DNA of 64,000 nt from Agarivorans litoreus. GTDB lineage: Bacteria; Pseudomonadota; Gammaproteobacteria; Enterobacterales; Celerinatantimonadaceae. Where the stretch lies: positions 3,839,001 to 3,903,000 of the forward strand of contig NZ_BLPI01000001.1 of NCBI RefSeq assembly GCF_019649015.1. The letters run 5' to 3'. The notes beneath the pieces are model-generated. The model was not told where the DNA came from and made no database searches. It saw only the letters and a list, made by a program, of their open reading frames with translations. A program made the position numbers and the translations under genes. Shown here in pieces: positions 1 to 9,751 of this stretch; the first letter of the stretch is position 1, and each line of letters begins with the position of its first letter.

Positions 1-2
1 CG

Positions 3-104
3 TTAGGTAAGCAAACTGCATTAACCTTAGAGTATTTGAACAGCATAAATACTAGCAAAGCCAAAATTGGCGGCGTTAATTTAGCGTTTCAATATCGCTT
101 TTAG
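3..104 (+). CDS. C-terminal end of an outer-membrane beta-barrel protein (partial)
   Basis: An open frame runs in from the left edge and ends at a TAG at 102-104, giving 33 residues. The last residues alternate polar and hydrophobic and end in Gln-Tyr-Arg-Phe. A terminal Phe is the usual C-terminal signature of outer-membrane beta-barrels recognised by the Bam machinery. Its place directly before a polysaccharide export gene would fit a Wzi-like capsule assembly protein or another barrel of the same locus, but too little is visible to decide. A 15-bp hairpin-like palindrome (112-126) follows the stop. Confidence 0.45.
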   Translation, partial: LGKQTALTLEYLNSINTSKAKIGGVNLAFQYRF

Positions 105-270
105 TCTAGGTGTTTAATTATTAAACGTTCTAAATTAATGCAAAACTAATTTGGCTGGAAACGGCGCTGGTGAGTTTACGCAGATAACAAAAATGAAGTA
201 CTATCGTGCTTGTTATTAATTGCTTTATTACTGACTAACTTTGTTGTTCGAAAAAAGAGAAGAATACAGA

Positions 271-2970
271 ATGAAATTTGGACTTAAAAGTCTCATTGTG
301 GTTTGGATACTAGCCTTATCCAATTACGCGTTAGCCATGAACCTTAGCCCAGATCAAATTCAACAGCTAAAAAGCCTACCTGCTGATCAACAAGCGGCAC
401 TTGCTAAACAGTATGGTGTTGATATATCCAAATTTTCTCAATCTGGTAGTGCCCAAACTCCAAGCTCTCAAGAGGCAGCCCCTCAGCTACCGCAAAAACG
501 AGATGTTGAGGCGGGTACACAAGCACTAGCAAACAAAAACAGCGCAGGTGAAACCACCAAATTACAACGCTTTGGTCTAGATGTATTTGCTACCCAACCT
601 ACTACTTTTGCCCCTCTTAGCAACATTCCGGTTACTGATAATTATCGATTAGGCCCAGGCGACACGCTAAACGTACAGTTATTTGGTAAAGAAAATGGCA
701 ACTTCGAATTTAAAGTTAATCGCCATGGCAGCATCAGCTTCCCAGAATTGGGGCCGGTTAATGTATCCGGCCTAACGTTTAACCAAGTTAGAGAACTGAT
801 TACCCAACAAATACAAGAAAAGAAAATAGGAGTACGCAGCAATATCACTATGGGTGAGCTTCGTACCGTAGAGGTATTTGTGCTAGGAGACGCCTTTCAA
901 CCAGGCAAATATTTGGTTAGCTCTTTATCTACAATCACTCATGCCCTATATGCAAGTGGTGGGGTAAATCAACAAGGTAGCTTGCGAGATATCCGCTTGT
1001 TACGTGATGGTCAATTAGTAAGTCGTTTCGATTTGTATGATTTGCTGTTAAGTGGAGATACCAGCAACGACCTACAGTTACGCAGCGGCGATGTTGTTTT
1101 TGTTGGCCCTCTTGGTGACACAGTAAGTGTTGACGGAGAGGTGGTTCGCCCGGCCATTTATGAAATTAATGGTGAAGAATCTATAGCGGGTTTAATTAGC
1201 ACCGCAGGTGGGTATACAACCAAGGCTTTTAAAAAATCGGCAAGGCTAGAGCGTATTACTAACGAAGGCTTAATTGATTTAGTTACTTTAGATCTTAAAT
1301 CTAAGAATGATCTAAAGAAAAAGCTGCGTAATGGTGATTTCTTAACCATAGAGCAAGTGGATAAACGCTCACCTAATTACGTATCGTTAAAAGGTAATGT
1401 AGCCAGAGAAGGTAGGTACCAATGGCGTAAAGGCCTGCGAGTTTCAGACATATTGCCAAACCTTCAACGCAGCTTAAACAATAGTAGTGATCTAAATTAT
1501 AGCTTGGTGATACGTAAGAGTGGCGATCGTACTATTTCTGTTCTGCAGATAAACTTAGAGCAAGCGATCACAGAAAAACACTCAGCCGACAATATCTTGC
1601 TTAAGCCAGAAGATGAAATTTTGGTGTTCACGAAGTATGACTTGGAACTGTTTAGCGAAGCATTTCAAATTGGTTCTAAAGAGAAAGACTTACTTAGTGC
1701 CGATGCGGCCGCTTTAAACTCAAGATTAGAGAATGCAGAGCATTTGGCTAATCAAACCATTGGTAAATCTGAAGATGGTATTAACACTCAAGCTAATTCA
1801 AACGCTCAAGAATTTAGTGAAGAAGACCTAAAGCGCATTGCCAAAATTGCCGACATATCTGAAGGTGAAGTTAAAAAAGTTCTTGCGTCTACACGAGAGA
1901 AACTACTTGCGCCTATTCTTATCATGCTGCAAGAGCAATCTAACGCAGGTTTAGAGCTAAATGTTGTTGAAATATTCGGCGAAGTTAAGTTTCCTGGTAT
2001 TTACCCAATTACTAACAGAAATACAGTAAAAGACTTAATTGACGCAGCAGGGGGCCTTAAAGACGGAGCCTACGCACTGCATAGTGAACTAACGCGAACA
2101 GTGGTTCGGGATGCAAGTGCAGATGTTACCTTGCTACGCCTAGACTTAAACGATGTAATGCAAGGAAGTTCTGACCAAAACTTGGTTTTGCAAGCCAGAG
2201 ATAGGCTTAATGTTCTGGCTATTCCAAACTTACGCAAGCAACGCACCGTAAGTTTGCAAGGTGAGGTAAGATTCCCAGGTACTTATGTTATTAAGCGTGG
2301 CGAAACCCTAGGCGACTTAATAATTAGAGCGGGTGGTTTAACAGAATACGCCCATCAAGATGGAGCGGTATTTACCCGAGAAGCGCTACGTGTGCGCGAG
2401 CAAATGCAAATAGACGCCTACGCAGAAAGCATTCGCCAGGAAGTGGCTAAAAAGAGCCTTCGTCAAACAGGTCCTGGTAGCTTTTCTTCTACTTCAAGCC
2501 CTTCGGAACAATTAGATTTAATCCAAGAAATGAGCAGCACCAAGGCATTAGGCCGTATGGTGGTAGATCTTCCTTCAATCTTGTTGGCTGATTCTTCAAA
2601 AGACTTCATGCTCGAAGATCAAGATATGCTTTATGTTCCCCAATACCGAAATACGGTAACAATTATGGGCGAGGTGCAGTTAGCTACCTCATATTTACTT
2701 GACGAACAATATAGCTTTAAAGACTACATTAATTTTGCCGGTGGCGCTAAAAAGCAAGCCGACGAAGACCGAGTGTTTGTAGTGCGAGCTAATGGTTCGG
2801 TATATAAACCAGAGTCAGGTTTTTGGTTTAATAATAATAAGCAACCCCTGCAGCCAGGCGATACCATTGTTGTACCAATTGATACCGACTACCGCGATGC
2901 GCTAAGCACTTGGACGGCGGCAACTCAAATTATGTATCAAATTGGTGTTGCTGTTAATGCCATTAAATAA
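271..2970 (+). CDS. Multi-SLBB polysaccharide export protein, WbfF/OtnA-like (Wza superfamily)
   Basis: This is a periplasmic/outer-membrane export protein of the Wza superfamily, expected to carry the finished polysaccharide across the envelope. The frame stays open to a TTG at 241, but the ATG at 271 is preferred because it starts a clean signal peptide (about residues 1-22, cut after Ala-Leu-Ala). A polysaccharide-export domain with a Leu-Gly-Pro-Gly-Asp motif lies around residues 120-195. At least six SLBB-type repeats follow, each with a Gly-Glu-Val...Pro-Gly-x-Tyr core. At 899 residues it is more than twice the length of E. coli Wza (about 380) and matches the long WbfF/OtnA type of Vibrio cholerae O139, which is also followed by wzz. 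No lipobox Cys is seen at the cleavage site. It heads the locus and is 65 bp upstream of wzz. Confidence 0.85.
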   Translation: MKFGLKSLIVVWILALSNYALAMNLSPDQIQQLKSLPADQQAALAKQYGVDISKFSQSGSAQTPSSQEAAPQLPQKRDVEAGTQALANKNSAGETTKLQRFGLDVFATQPTTFAPLSNIPVTDNYRLGPGDTLNVQLFGKENGNFEFKVNRHGSISFPELGPVNVSGLTFNQVRELITQQIQEKKIGVRSNITMGELRTVEVFVLGDAFQPGKYLVSSLSTITHALYASGGVNQQGSLRDIRLLRDGQLVSRFDLYDLLLSGDTSNDLQLRSGDVVFVGPLGDTVSVDGEVVRPAIYEINGEESIAGLISTAGGYTTKAFKKSARLERITNEGLIDLVTLDLKSKNDLKKKLRNGDFLTIEQVDKRSPNYVSLKGNVAREGRYQWRKGLRVSDILPNLQRSLNNSSDLNYSLVIRKSGDRTISVLQINLEQAITEKHSADNILLKPEDEILVFTKYDLELFSEAFQIGSKEKDLLSADAAALNSRLENAEHLANQTIGKSEDGINTQANSNAQEFSEEDLKRIAKIADISEGEVKKVLASTREKLLAPILIMLQEQSNAGLELNVVEIFGEVKFPGIYPITNRNTVKDLIDAAGGLKDGAYALHSELTRTVVRDASADVTLLRLDLNDVMQGSSDQNLVLQARDRLNVLAIPNLRKQRTVSLQGEVRFPGTYVIKRGETLGDLIIRAGGLTEYAHQDGAVFTREALRVREQMQIDAYAESIRQEVAKKSLRQTGPGSFSSTSSPSEQLDLIQEMSSTKALGRMVVDLPSILLADSSKDFMLEDQDMLYVPQYRNTVTIMGEVQLATSYLLDEQYSFKDYINFAGGAKKQADEDRVFVVRANGSVYKPESGFWFNNNKQPLQPGDTIVVPIDTDYRDALSTWTAATQIMYQIGVAVNAIK

Positions 2971-3035
2971 GTAGCCAACTAAGCATGAAGCCTAGTTTAC
3001 CTATAGTGTTAGTTTTAAAGAATAAATAGAAACTT

Positions 3036-4016
3036 ATGACTCAACAAGTTCAGCAACATCCAGCGTATCCGCCAGCGTATTTTGAGCCCAACTCAGAAGA
3101 CGAAATTGATCTTAGGGAGCTGTTCGCAGTTATTTGGCGTGGCAAGTGGTTAATTGTTGCCTGTACCGCCGTGTTTGCCATTGGTGCGGTGATATTTGCA
3201 ATAAATCAGCCTAATATCTATCGAGCAAATGCTTTGTTAGCCGCATCTAATCAAGAGAGTAACAAACTTAGCGGTATGGCCTCTCAATTTGGTGGTTTAG
3301 CCTCACTCGCGGGTATTAACCTCAATGCTGGTGGTGGAACCGATCAAACAACCTTAGCGATTGAGGTGTTAAAGTCTCGACAGTTTTTCGGCGACTTTTT
3401 GGATAAGTATCAAATAAAAGCCGATTTAATGGCTGCTAAAGAATGGAATGCAATCACTGGGGAGCTAAGTTACGACCCAGAAGTTTATGATGAGCATAAC
3501 CAGCAATGGACTCGCGAAGTAAAAGCACCTAAACAACCAGAGCCCTCTATGCAAGAGAGCCACGAGGTGTTTAAAAAACAAGTATTAAGCGTAGCTACCG
3601 ATAAAGAAACTGGCTTAATCACCATTGCTGCAGAGCATTTATCACCAATAGTGGCACAGCAGTGGGTGACTTGGTTAATCAAAGACATTAACCAAGTTAT
3701 GCAACAGCGAACTCAACAAGAGACTTTGGCAAATATTAACTACTTAAACGAGCAGTTAGACAAAACCTCGGTAGCGCAAATGCAAACGGTGTTTTACCAA
3801 CTCATAGAAGAACAAACCAAAACCTTAATGCTAGCAGAAGCTAACGACGATTTTGTATTCAAAGTAGTAGACCCAGCTGTTGTGGCAGAACAAAAAGTAA
3901 AACCTAAGCGTGCATTAATTTGCGTATTAGGTACCTTACTTGGTGGCATGTTAGGCGTAATGATGGTGCTTATTCGCCATTTTGCTGGTGCAGATAAAGA
4001 GGCAGATAATGCTTAG
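3036..4016 (+). CDS. wzz: Chain-length determinant protein (Wzz family)
   Basis: This inner-membrane co-polymerase sets polysaccharide chain length together with the Wzy polymerase. The 326 residues have the family layout: a cytoplasmic N-terminus rich in Pro and acidic residues, TM1 at about residues 38-57, a periplasmic helical domain, and TM2 near the C-terminus (about 292-316) preceded by a Pro-Lys-Arg segment. There is no C-terminal tyrosine kinase domain and no separate Wzc-type kinase or Wzb phosphatase in the window. Regulation by tyrosine phosphorylation, as in group 1 capsules, is therefore not supported here. It lies between the export gene and the wecA-like gene. Confidence 0.87.
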   Translation: MTQQVQQHPAYPPAYFEPNSEDEIDLRELFAVIWRGKWLIVACTAVFAIGAVIFAINQPNIYRANALLAASNQESNKLSGMASQFGGLASLAGINLNAGGGTDQTTLAIEVLKSRQFFGDFLDKYQIKADLMAAKEWNAITGELSYDPEVYDEHNQQWTREVKAPKQPEPSMQESHEVFKKQVLSVATDKETGLITIAAEHLSPIVAQQWVTWLIKDINQVMQQRTQQETLANINYLNEQLDKTSVAQMQTVFYQLIEEQTKTLMLAEANDDFVFKVVDPAVVAEQKVKPKRALICVLGTLLGGMLGVMMVLIRHFAGADKEADNA

Positions 4017-4055
4017 CAACAAACAGTTACAACAGAACGTAAATTGGTGGCAAGC

Positions 4056-5159
4056 ATGAGTGTATTTGTAATCTCTCTGCTAGTAGCATTTTTAGGTACC
4101 TATACCGCCATTAAAATCTTAAAGCCAATTGCCATTAAGCACGAGTTGGTGGACAAACCCAACGAGCGAAAGCTACACGTGGGCGCAATACCGCTAATTG
4201 GTGGCATTGCCGTATACATAGGCTTTGTATTGTCTTTGTTGGTTATAGCTCAAGGCTACGACATCTCATTTAAGTACTTTTTACTGGCCTCTGGCGGCAT
4301 ATTGTTAGTAGGTATGCTAGACGACAAATACGACCTTAGTGTTCGTTTGCGCATGTTCTGCCAAATAGTAGCGGCCAGCGTAATGATGTTTGCAAGCGGA
4401 GACCGTATAGAAAACTTAGGCAACTTATTGGTAATGGGCGATATTCACCTAGGCTGGGCAGCCGTTCCCTTTACCTATTTGGCCATTATGGGCGCCATTA
4501 ATGCCTACAACATGGTAGACGGTATAGATGGCCTTGTGGGCGGGGTTACCTTTACCAGTATGTTGTCTTTATCACTGCTGTTTATACTAGAAGGCTTTGT
4601 GCTGGAATCTTGGATAGCACTTTGCCTAGTAGTAGCGCTTATTCCTTACCTTATTTTTAACTTAACCAGAGCCGACAACCCCAAACGCAGCAAAATATTT
4701 ATGGGTGACGCGGGCTCAATGTTTGTAGGCTTAAGCGTGGTGTGGTTACTAGCTATAGGCTCGCAAGGCGAAGCCCCAGCATTTAAACCGGTAACAGCCT
4801 TATGGGTTATTGCTATACCGCTAATGGATATGGCAGGGGTAATGATTAGGCGTAAGCGCAAAGGGCAATCACCTTTTAAACCAGACCGCGACCACTTACA
4901 CCATATATTTATGCGCGCAGGCTTTACATCACGGCAAACGCTAATTTGTATAACCTTACTCAGTTTTTGTATCTCAATGGTTGGGGTGTTGCTTAACTGT
5001 TTAAGTGCGCCAGATTGGTTGTCATTCGGTTTGTTTTTAGTGGTGTTTAGCGGGTATTTAATGGCGTTAAAACATATATGGCGTTTGTTAAAAGCATTTA
5101 GAAAACTCAATGCATTTAGAAGAATGAGACGCTTAAACCGCTTACGGGTGTCTAGCTAA
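4056..5159 (+). CDS. WecA-like undecaprenyl-phosphate GlcNAc/HexNAc-1-phosphate transferase
   Basis: This polytopic membrane enzyme is predicted to start the repeat unit by moving a HexNAc-1-phosphate from a UDP-sugar onto undecaprenyl phosphate. It has many hydrophobic segments and the conserved cytoplasmic motifs of the MraY/WecA family: Asp-Asp-Lys-Tyr-Asp, Asn-Met-Val-Asp-Gly-Ile-Asp-Gly, Gly-Asp-Ala-Gly-Ser, and a late Asp-His-Leu-His-His-Ile-Phe. The frame is open from a TTG at 4044, but the ATG at 4056 begins the natural hydrophobic N-terminus (368 residues). A Lys/Arg-rich C-terminal tail is visible. A second, unrelated initiating enzyme (PglC type) serves the second locus at 38066. 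The sugar specificity cannot be read from the sequence. Confidence 0.85.
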   Translation: MSVFVISLLVAFLGTYTAIKILKPIAIKHELVDKPNERKLHVGAIPLIGGIAVYIGFVLSLLVIAQGYDISFKYFLLASGGILLVGMLDDKYDLSVRLRMFCQIVAASVMMFASGDRIENLGNLLVMGDIHLGWAAVPFTYLAIMGAINAYNMVDGIDGLVGGVTFTSMLSLSLLFILEGFVLESWIALCLVVALIPYLIFNLTRADNPKRSKIFMGDAGSMFVGLSVVWLLAIGSQGEAPAFKPVTALWVIAIPLMDMAGVMIRRKRKGQSPFKPDRDHLHHIFMRAGFTSRQTLICITLLSFCISMVGVLLNCLSAPDWLSFGLFLVVFSGYLMALKHIWRLLKAFRKLNAFRRMRRLNRLRVSS

Positions 5160-5176
5160 CAAAGTTATTGGCAAGC

Positions 5177-5638
5177 ATGCTTGAATTAGAAACATTTAAA
5201 ACCGTTGTTAAACATACACCTTTGGTGTCGATAGACCTTATTGTACGTAATAGCCGTGGTCAAGTTTTGTTAGGTAAGCGGAAAAACCGCCCCGCTAAAG
5301 ATTATTGGTTTGTTCCTGGGGGGCGAATACTAAAAGACGAATCCTTTGCTAATGCTTTCTCTCGTTTAATTAAGCAAGAGTTAGGGCTGGACCAAGCTGA
5401 TCATGTATTTAAAGGTATATATCAGCACTTCTATGAAGATAACTTTTCCATTGAGGACTTTAGTACTCATTACGTGGTGTTGGCTTATGAACTCAGTAGT
5501 AGTGATGGGCTGAGCAATCTGCCAGAAGAACAGCATGCCGAATATCGCTGGTTCGACGAAAGCGAACTATTAGCCAGTTCAAGTGTGCATGAACACTGTA
5601 AGTGGTATTTTCAAGAGCGTAAGCAAGCTGATATTTAA
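5177..5638 (+). CDS. gmm: GDP-mannose mannosyl hydrolase (Nudix family)
   Basis: This enzyme hydrolyses GDP-mannose (and GDP-glucose) to GDP and the sugar, controlling the GDP-mannose pool used for fucose synthesis. The 153-residue protein has a variant Nudix box: it contains Gly-Gly-Arg-Ile...Asp-Glu-Ser and later Glu-Leu-Gly but lacks the classical Arg-Glu-x-x-Glu-Glu core. This variant box is characteristic of the Gmm/NudD/WcaH branch. The ATG at 5177 is preferred over the in-frame TTG at 5168. It sits just before manC-manB-gmd-fcl, a neighbourhood also seen in colanic-acid-type clusters. Confidence 0.85.
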   Translation: MLELETFKTVVKHTPLVSIDLIVRNSRGQVLLGKRKNRPAKDYWFVPGGRILKDESFANAFSRLIKQELGLDQADHVFKGIYQHFYEDNFSIEDFSTHYVVLAYELSSSDGLSNLPEEQHAEYRWFDESELLASSSVHEHCKWYFQERKQADI

Positions 5639-5714
5639 TTCGTATAACGTTAAGAGCTGCTTAAAAAAGATGTATACGTCAGTAAAGTAAGAAAATTTTA
5701 AGGTTTTTAGATTA

Positions 5715-7118
5715 ATGATTACTCCCGTTATTATGGCCGGTGGCAGTGGCTCACGTTTGTGGCCGCTTAGTCGTTCGTTGTATCCAAAACAGTTTTTGTC
5801 GCTAACATCTGAATATAGTATGTTGCAAGAAACGATAAAGCGGCTGGACGGTGTTAATACCAATAAGCCTTTGGTTATTTGTAATGAAGAACACCGCTTT
5901 GTAGTAGCCGAACAGTTAAGATTGTTGAACCAAGCAGTATCTATCTTACTAGAGCCCGTTGGTCGAAATACTGCTCCAGCAGTGGCTATTGCCGCAGAGG
6001 CAGCAAAGGGCGAGGACGACCCGTTGTTATTGGTGTTGGCTGCAGATCATGTTATTCAAGACGCTGGTGTGTTTCGAGAATCACTAAACAAAGCTATTCC
6101 CTTAGCGCAAGAGGGGAAGTTAGTCACCTTTGGCATTGTGCCAAATCAAGCCCACACGGGTTATGGTTATATACAACGTGGAGAGGCTATAGCTGGTAGT
6201 AACGGTTTTGTGGTTGAGAAATTTGTTGAAAAGCCAGACGCAGAAACAGCCACTGGGTATGTAAATAGCGGTGAGTTTTACTGGAACAGTGGCATGTTTC
6301 TATTTAAGGCTAGTCGTTATTTGCAAGAGCTCGAATCGTTTAGGCCCGATATTGCCTCAGCATGTTCGCTTGCAATGGAGAAAACCTCTTTAGATCTTGA
6401 TTTTATTCGCGTTGATAAGGCAGCGTTTACAAAGTGCCCAGACGAATCCATTGATTACGCAGTAATGGAACATACCAAAGATGCAGTAGTTGTTCCTTTA
6501 GACGCAGGCTGGAATGATATTGGCGCTTGGTCCGCACTTTGGGAAGTTAATACTAAAGACGAAAATGGCAATACTAGCCTGGGTGACAATATATTACAAA
6601 GTACTAAAAATTGTTTGGTGCATGGCGGCGAACGCTTAATTGCCACCGTAGGGCTGGAAAATACCGTAATAGTAGACACTAAAGATGCCCTACTAGTGGC
6701 AGATAAAGCCCATGTTCAAGAAGTAAAAGCCATTGTAGAAAAGCTTAAGGCAGAGGGACGAAGCGAATATGAAAATCATCGCGAAGTTTACCGACCTTGG
6801 GGCAAATATGATTCTATCGGTATGGGCGCAAGAGACCAAGTTAAACGTATTACCGTAAAACCCGGCGGCAAATTGTCGATTCAAAAACATCATCACCGTG
6901 CAGAGCACTGGATTGTAGTATCGGGTACCGCCAGCGTATTACGTGGCGAAGAGACTCACTTAATAACCGAGAACGAATCTATCTATATACCTTTAGGCAC
7001 TATTCACGCCTTAGAAAATCCCGGGAAGATCCCGTTAGAAATGATCGAAGTGCAAACCGGTAGTTACCTTGGCGAAGATGACATTGTTCGATATGAAGAT
7101 AAATACGGCCGAGTATAA
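5715..7118 (+). CDS. manC: Mannose-1-phosphate guanylyltransferase / mannose-6-phosphate isomerase
   Basis: This bifunctional enzyme makes GDP-mannose from mannose-1-phosphate and GTP and interconverts fructose-6-phosphate and mannose-6-phosphate. The N-terminal nucleotidyltransferase half opens with [10 protein letters not shown]. It includes the conserved Phe-Val-Glu-Lys-Pro and Asn-Ser-Gly-Met-Phe motifs. The C-terminal cupin/isomerase part starts near Arg-Pro-Trp-Gly-Lys-Tyr and contains the metal-binding His-His-His...Glu-His-Trp pattern. Its length (467 residues) is normal for ManC/CpsB. It is 15 bp upstream of manB, so the two are probably co-transcribed. Confidence 0.93.
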   Translation: MITPVIMAGGSGSRLWPLSRSLYPKQFLSLTSEYSMLQETIKRLDGVNTNKPLVICNEEHRFVVAEQLRLLNQAVSILLEPVGRNTAPAVAIAAEAAKGEDDPLLLVLAADHVIQDAGVFRESLNKAIPLAQEGKLVTFGIVPNQAHTGYGYIQRGEAIAGSNGFVVEKFVEKPDAETATGYVNSGEFYWNSGMFLFKASRYLQELESFRPDIASACSLAMEKTSLDLDFIRVDKAAFTKCPDESIDYAVMEHTKDAVVVPLDAGWNDIGAWSALWEVNTKDENGNTSLGDNILQSTKNCLVHGGERLIATVGLENTVIVDTKDALLVADKAHVQEVKAIVEKLKAEGRSEYENHREVYRPWGKYDSIGMGARDQVKRITVKPGGKLSIQKHHHRAEHWIVVSGTASVLRGEETHLITENESIYIPLGTIHALENPGKIPLEMIEVQTGSYLGEDDIVRYEDKYGRV

Positions 7119-7133
7119 GGAGCGAACAGGTTA

Positions 7134-8561
7134 ATGGTAAGTAATTTAAATAGTTGCGAGGTTATTAAAGACAGCGGTGTTGCTTTTGGTACCAGTGGTG
7201 CCAGAGGCCTAGTAACCCAGTTTACGCCAGATGTATGTGCTGCGTTTAGCCATGCGTTTATTGAGAGTATGCGTGCTAATTTTACTTTTGATACCGTTGC
7301 AATAGCGATTGATAATCGGCCAAGTAGTTATTCAATGGCGCAAGCCTGCGTCGCCGCACTTAAACAGCAAGGCTTAAAGGTTATTTACTACGGAGTGGTA
7401 CCTACACCAGCCTTAGCTTATGTAGCACAATTGGATAATATGCCCGCAATAATGGTTACGGGTAGCCATATTCCTTTTGATAGAAACGGCTTAAAGTTTT
7501 ACCGCCCAGATGGCGAGATATCAAAAACTGACGAGCAGAGCATTATAAATGCAACTGTCGGTTTTACAGCTGTTGGCGGTTTACCAGAACTTGAGGTAAA
7601 TAAGCGCGCGGCAGAAGAGTATATAAATCGCTATACCAGTTTATTCAACACTCCATTTTTAACGGGTAAGAAGGTTGGTATTTACGAGCACTCTAGCGCG
7701 GGGAGAGATTTGTATTACCGCATTTTTGAAGCCTTGGGTGCAGAAGTAATAGCGATAGAGCGTAGTAATAGTTTTGTGCCTATAGATACCGAAGCAGTAT
7801 CAGAAGAAGACAAGCGCAAAGCGAGAGCTTGGGTTAAGCAATATAATTTAGATTTAGTGTTTTCTACCGATGGTGATGGTGATAGGCCGCTTGTATCAGA
7901 TGAAAACGGCGAATGGCTACGCGGCGATATCTTAGGCCTGCTTTGTGCTGATGCGCTTAATATTAGTGCTTTGGCTGTTCCGGTTAGTTGTAACACTGCT
8001 ATTGAGCTAAGTAATAAGTTTGAATTGGTAAAACGCACTAAAATTGGCTCTCCGTATGTTATCGCCGAGTTCGCGGCCTTGAACAATGAATACACATCAG
8101 TAGCTGGCTTTGAAGCCAATGGTGGCTTTTTGCTCGGTAGTGATATCAGCGTTAACGGGAAAGAGTTAAGAGCTTTACCCACCAGAGATGCCGTGTTACC
8201 GGCTCTTATGTTGTTAGTGGCTGCGCAGCGCTCAAAAATTAGTAAGCTAGTTGAAGAGTTACCACAGCGCTTTACTGCCAGTAATCGGATCCAAAATTTT
8301 GCGACGGAAAAAAGCCAACAAATCGTCGCTGCCGGTACTAAAGACCCACAATGGTTAATGCAAAGCTTAGGTTTTGGAGATTTGGCTATTGTATCTGTGG
8401 ATACCACTGATGGCTTGAGAGTTGGGCTGGAAAAACAACAGTTTGTACACTTGCGACCATCGGGTAATGCACCAGAATTACGCTGTTATGCAGAAGCAAA
8501 GACAGTTGAGCAGGCAATAGCAAGCGTTGAAAAAAGTTTAACGAATATTAGGTCACTGTAA
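7134..8561 (+). CDS. manB: Phosphomannomutase (alpha-D-phosphohexomutase superfamily)
   Basis: This enzyme converts mannose-6-phosphate to mannose-1-phosphate, the ManC substrate. The 475-residue protein has an N-terminal Gly-Thr-Ser-Gly-Ala-Arg-Gly motif, a phosphoserine loop with Ser111 in Thr-Gly-Ser-His-Ile-Pro, a metal-binding loop Asp246-Gly-Asp-Gly-Asp250, a sugar loop (Gly-Phe-Glu-Ala-Asn-Gly-Gly), and a C-terminal phosphate-binding Arg-Pro-Ser-Gly-Asn-Ala-Pro. The serine loop differs from the usual Thr-Ala-Ser-His-Asn-Pro of E. coli CpsG, so it belongs to a separate branch of the family. A phosphoglucomutase activity cannot be excluded, but the manC neighbour favours mannose. A Shine-Dalgarno-like aaggag lies upstream of the ATG. 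Confidence 0.85.
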   Translation: MVSNLNSCEVIKDSGVAFGTSGARGLVTQFTPDVCAAFSHAFIESMRANFTFDTVAIAIDNRPSSYSMAQACVAALKQQGLKVIYYGVVPTPALAYVAQLDNMPAIMVTGSHIPFDRNGLKFYRPDGEISKTDEQSIINATVGFTAVGGLPELEVNKRAAEEYINRYTSLFNTPFLTGKKVGIYEHSSAGRDLYYRIFEALGAEVIAIERSNSFVPIDTEAVSEEDKRKARAWVKQYNLDLVFSTDGDGDRPLVSDENGEWLRGDILGLLCADALNISALAVPVSCNTAIELSNKFELVKRTKIGSPYVIAEFAALNNEYTSVAGFEANGGFLLGSDISVNGKELRALPTRDAVLPALMLLVAAQRSKISKLVEELPQRFTASNRIQNFATEKSQQIVAAGTKDPQWLMQSLGFGDLAIVSVDTTDGLRVGLEKQQFVHLRPSGNAPELRCYAEAKTVEQAIASVEKSLTNIRSL

Positions 8562-8613
8562 ACCTAATACTTGAACGTTTAATAAAATTGAATTAAAGAA
8601 TTGGAATACAGTA

Positions 8614-9747
8614 ATGTCAAAAAATAAAGTGGCTTTAATCACAGGTGTGACTGGCCAAGACGGCTCTTATCTTGCAGAATTATTATTGGAAAAAGGTTAT
8701 GAAGTACATGGTATTAAGCGCCGGGCGTCTTCATTAAATACAGAGCGCGTTGATCATATCTATCAAGATGTGCATGAAACTAACCCAAAGTTCTTTTTGC
8801 ACTACGGTGATTTAACCGATTCGTCTAACTTAACCCGCATCATTAAAGATGTTCAGCCCGACGAAGTTTATAATCTTGCTGCACAATCACATGTAGCTGT
8901 GTCTTTTGAGTGTCCTGAGTATACTGCCGACGTAGATGCCATGGGGACTTTACGCCTGTTAGAAGCGATCCGCTTTTTAGGTTTGGAAAAGAAAACTAAG
9001 TTTTATCAAGCATCTACTTCAGAGCTTTATGGTGAAGTGCAAGAGATTCCGCAAAAGGAAACCACTCCGTTTCACCCTCGCTCACCTTACGCAGTAGCCA
9101 AAATGTACGCTTATTGGATTGTAGTGAACTACCGTGAGTCATACGGGATGTATGCCTGTAATGGTATTTTATTTAACCACGAATCCCCACGCCGTGGTGA
9201 AACCTTTGTAACGCGCAAGATTACCCGCGCTATCGCTAATATTTCGCAAGGCTTAGAGCAGTGCTTATACCTAGGAAATATGGACGCGTTGCGCGATTGG
9301 GGCCACGCAAAAGACTACGTGCGTATGCAGTGGATGATGCTACAACAAGAGCAAGCAGATGACTTTGTAATTGCCACCGGCAAGCAAATTAGCGTGCGTG
9401 AATTTGTTAAGCTGGCTGCTAAAGAAGCAGGTATAGAGCTTGAGTTTTCTGGTGAAGGGGTTGATGAAATAGCCACTGTGACTGCTATCACCGGTGACAA
9501 TGCACCAGCACTTAAAGAAGGTGATGTAATTGTTAAGGTTGACCCGCGTTATTTCCGCCCTGCAGAAGTAGAAACACTGTTAGGTGACCCAAGCAAAGCA
9601 AAAGCTAAGTTGGGCTGGGAGCCGCAGATTACAGTAGAAGAGATGTGTGCAGAAATGGTACAGCACGATTTGAGCAAAGCTAAGCAACACGCTCTGTTAA
9701 AGGCTCACGGGCATAGTGTAGCCATTGCCGTAGAAAACCAAGGGTAG
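8614..9747 (+). CDS. gmd: GDP-mannose 4,6-dehydratase
   Basis: This is the first step from GDP-mannose to GDP-L-fucose (or GDP-rhamnose/perosamine). It is a short-chain dehydrogenase/reductase-type enzyme with the NADP-binding Gly-Val-Thr-Gly-Gln-Asp-Gly-Ser motif at the N-terminus. The catalytic Ser/Thr-Glu...Tyr-x-x-x-Lys set is present as Ser-Thr-Ser-Glu-Leu-Tyr-Gly and Tyr-Ala-Val-Ala-Lys. The typical [10 protein letters not shown] segment is also there. Its length (377 residues) is normal. Four bases separate its stop from the fcl start. Confidence 0.95.
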   Translation: MSKNKVALITGVTGQDGSYLAELLLEKGYEVHGIKRRASSLNTERVDHIYQDVHETNPKFFLHYGDLTDSSNLTRIIKDVQPDEVYNLAAQSHVAVSFECPEYTADVDAMGTLRLLEAIRFLGLEKKTKFYQASTSELYGEVQEIPQKETTPFHPRSPYAVAKMYAYWIVVNYRESYGMYACNGILFNHESPRRGETFVTRKITRAIANISQGLEQCLYLGNMDALRDWGHAKDYVRMQWMMLQQEQADDFVIATGKQISVREFVKLAAKEAGIELEFSGEGVDEIATVTAITGDNAPALKEGDVIVKVDPRYFRPAEVETLLGDPSKAKAKLGWEPQITVEEMCAEMVQHDLSKAKQHALLKAHGHSVAIAVENQG

Positions 9748-9751
9748 TTAC

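Noticed and set aside
105-270. A search for an ops/JUMPstart (RfaH) element before the first glycan locus
   Set aside because: A G+C-richer stretch is present around 160-175, but the ops core GGCGGTAGC was not found, so RfaH control is not supported.
4646-5110. A 154-codon open frame on the - strand
   Set aside because: It is antisense to the wecA-like gene and shows no protein family features.
7715-8407. A 230-codon open frame on the - strand
   Set aside because: It lies wholly antisense to manB, has a Ser/Leu-rich composition typical of antisense frames and no recognisable domain or ribosome site.
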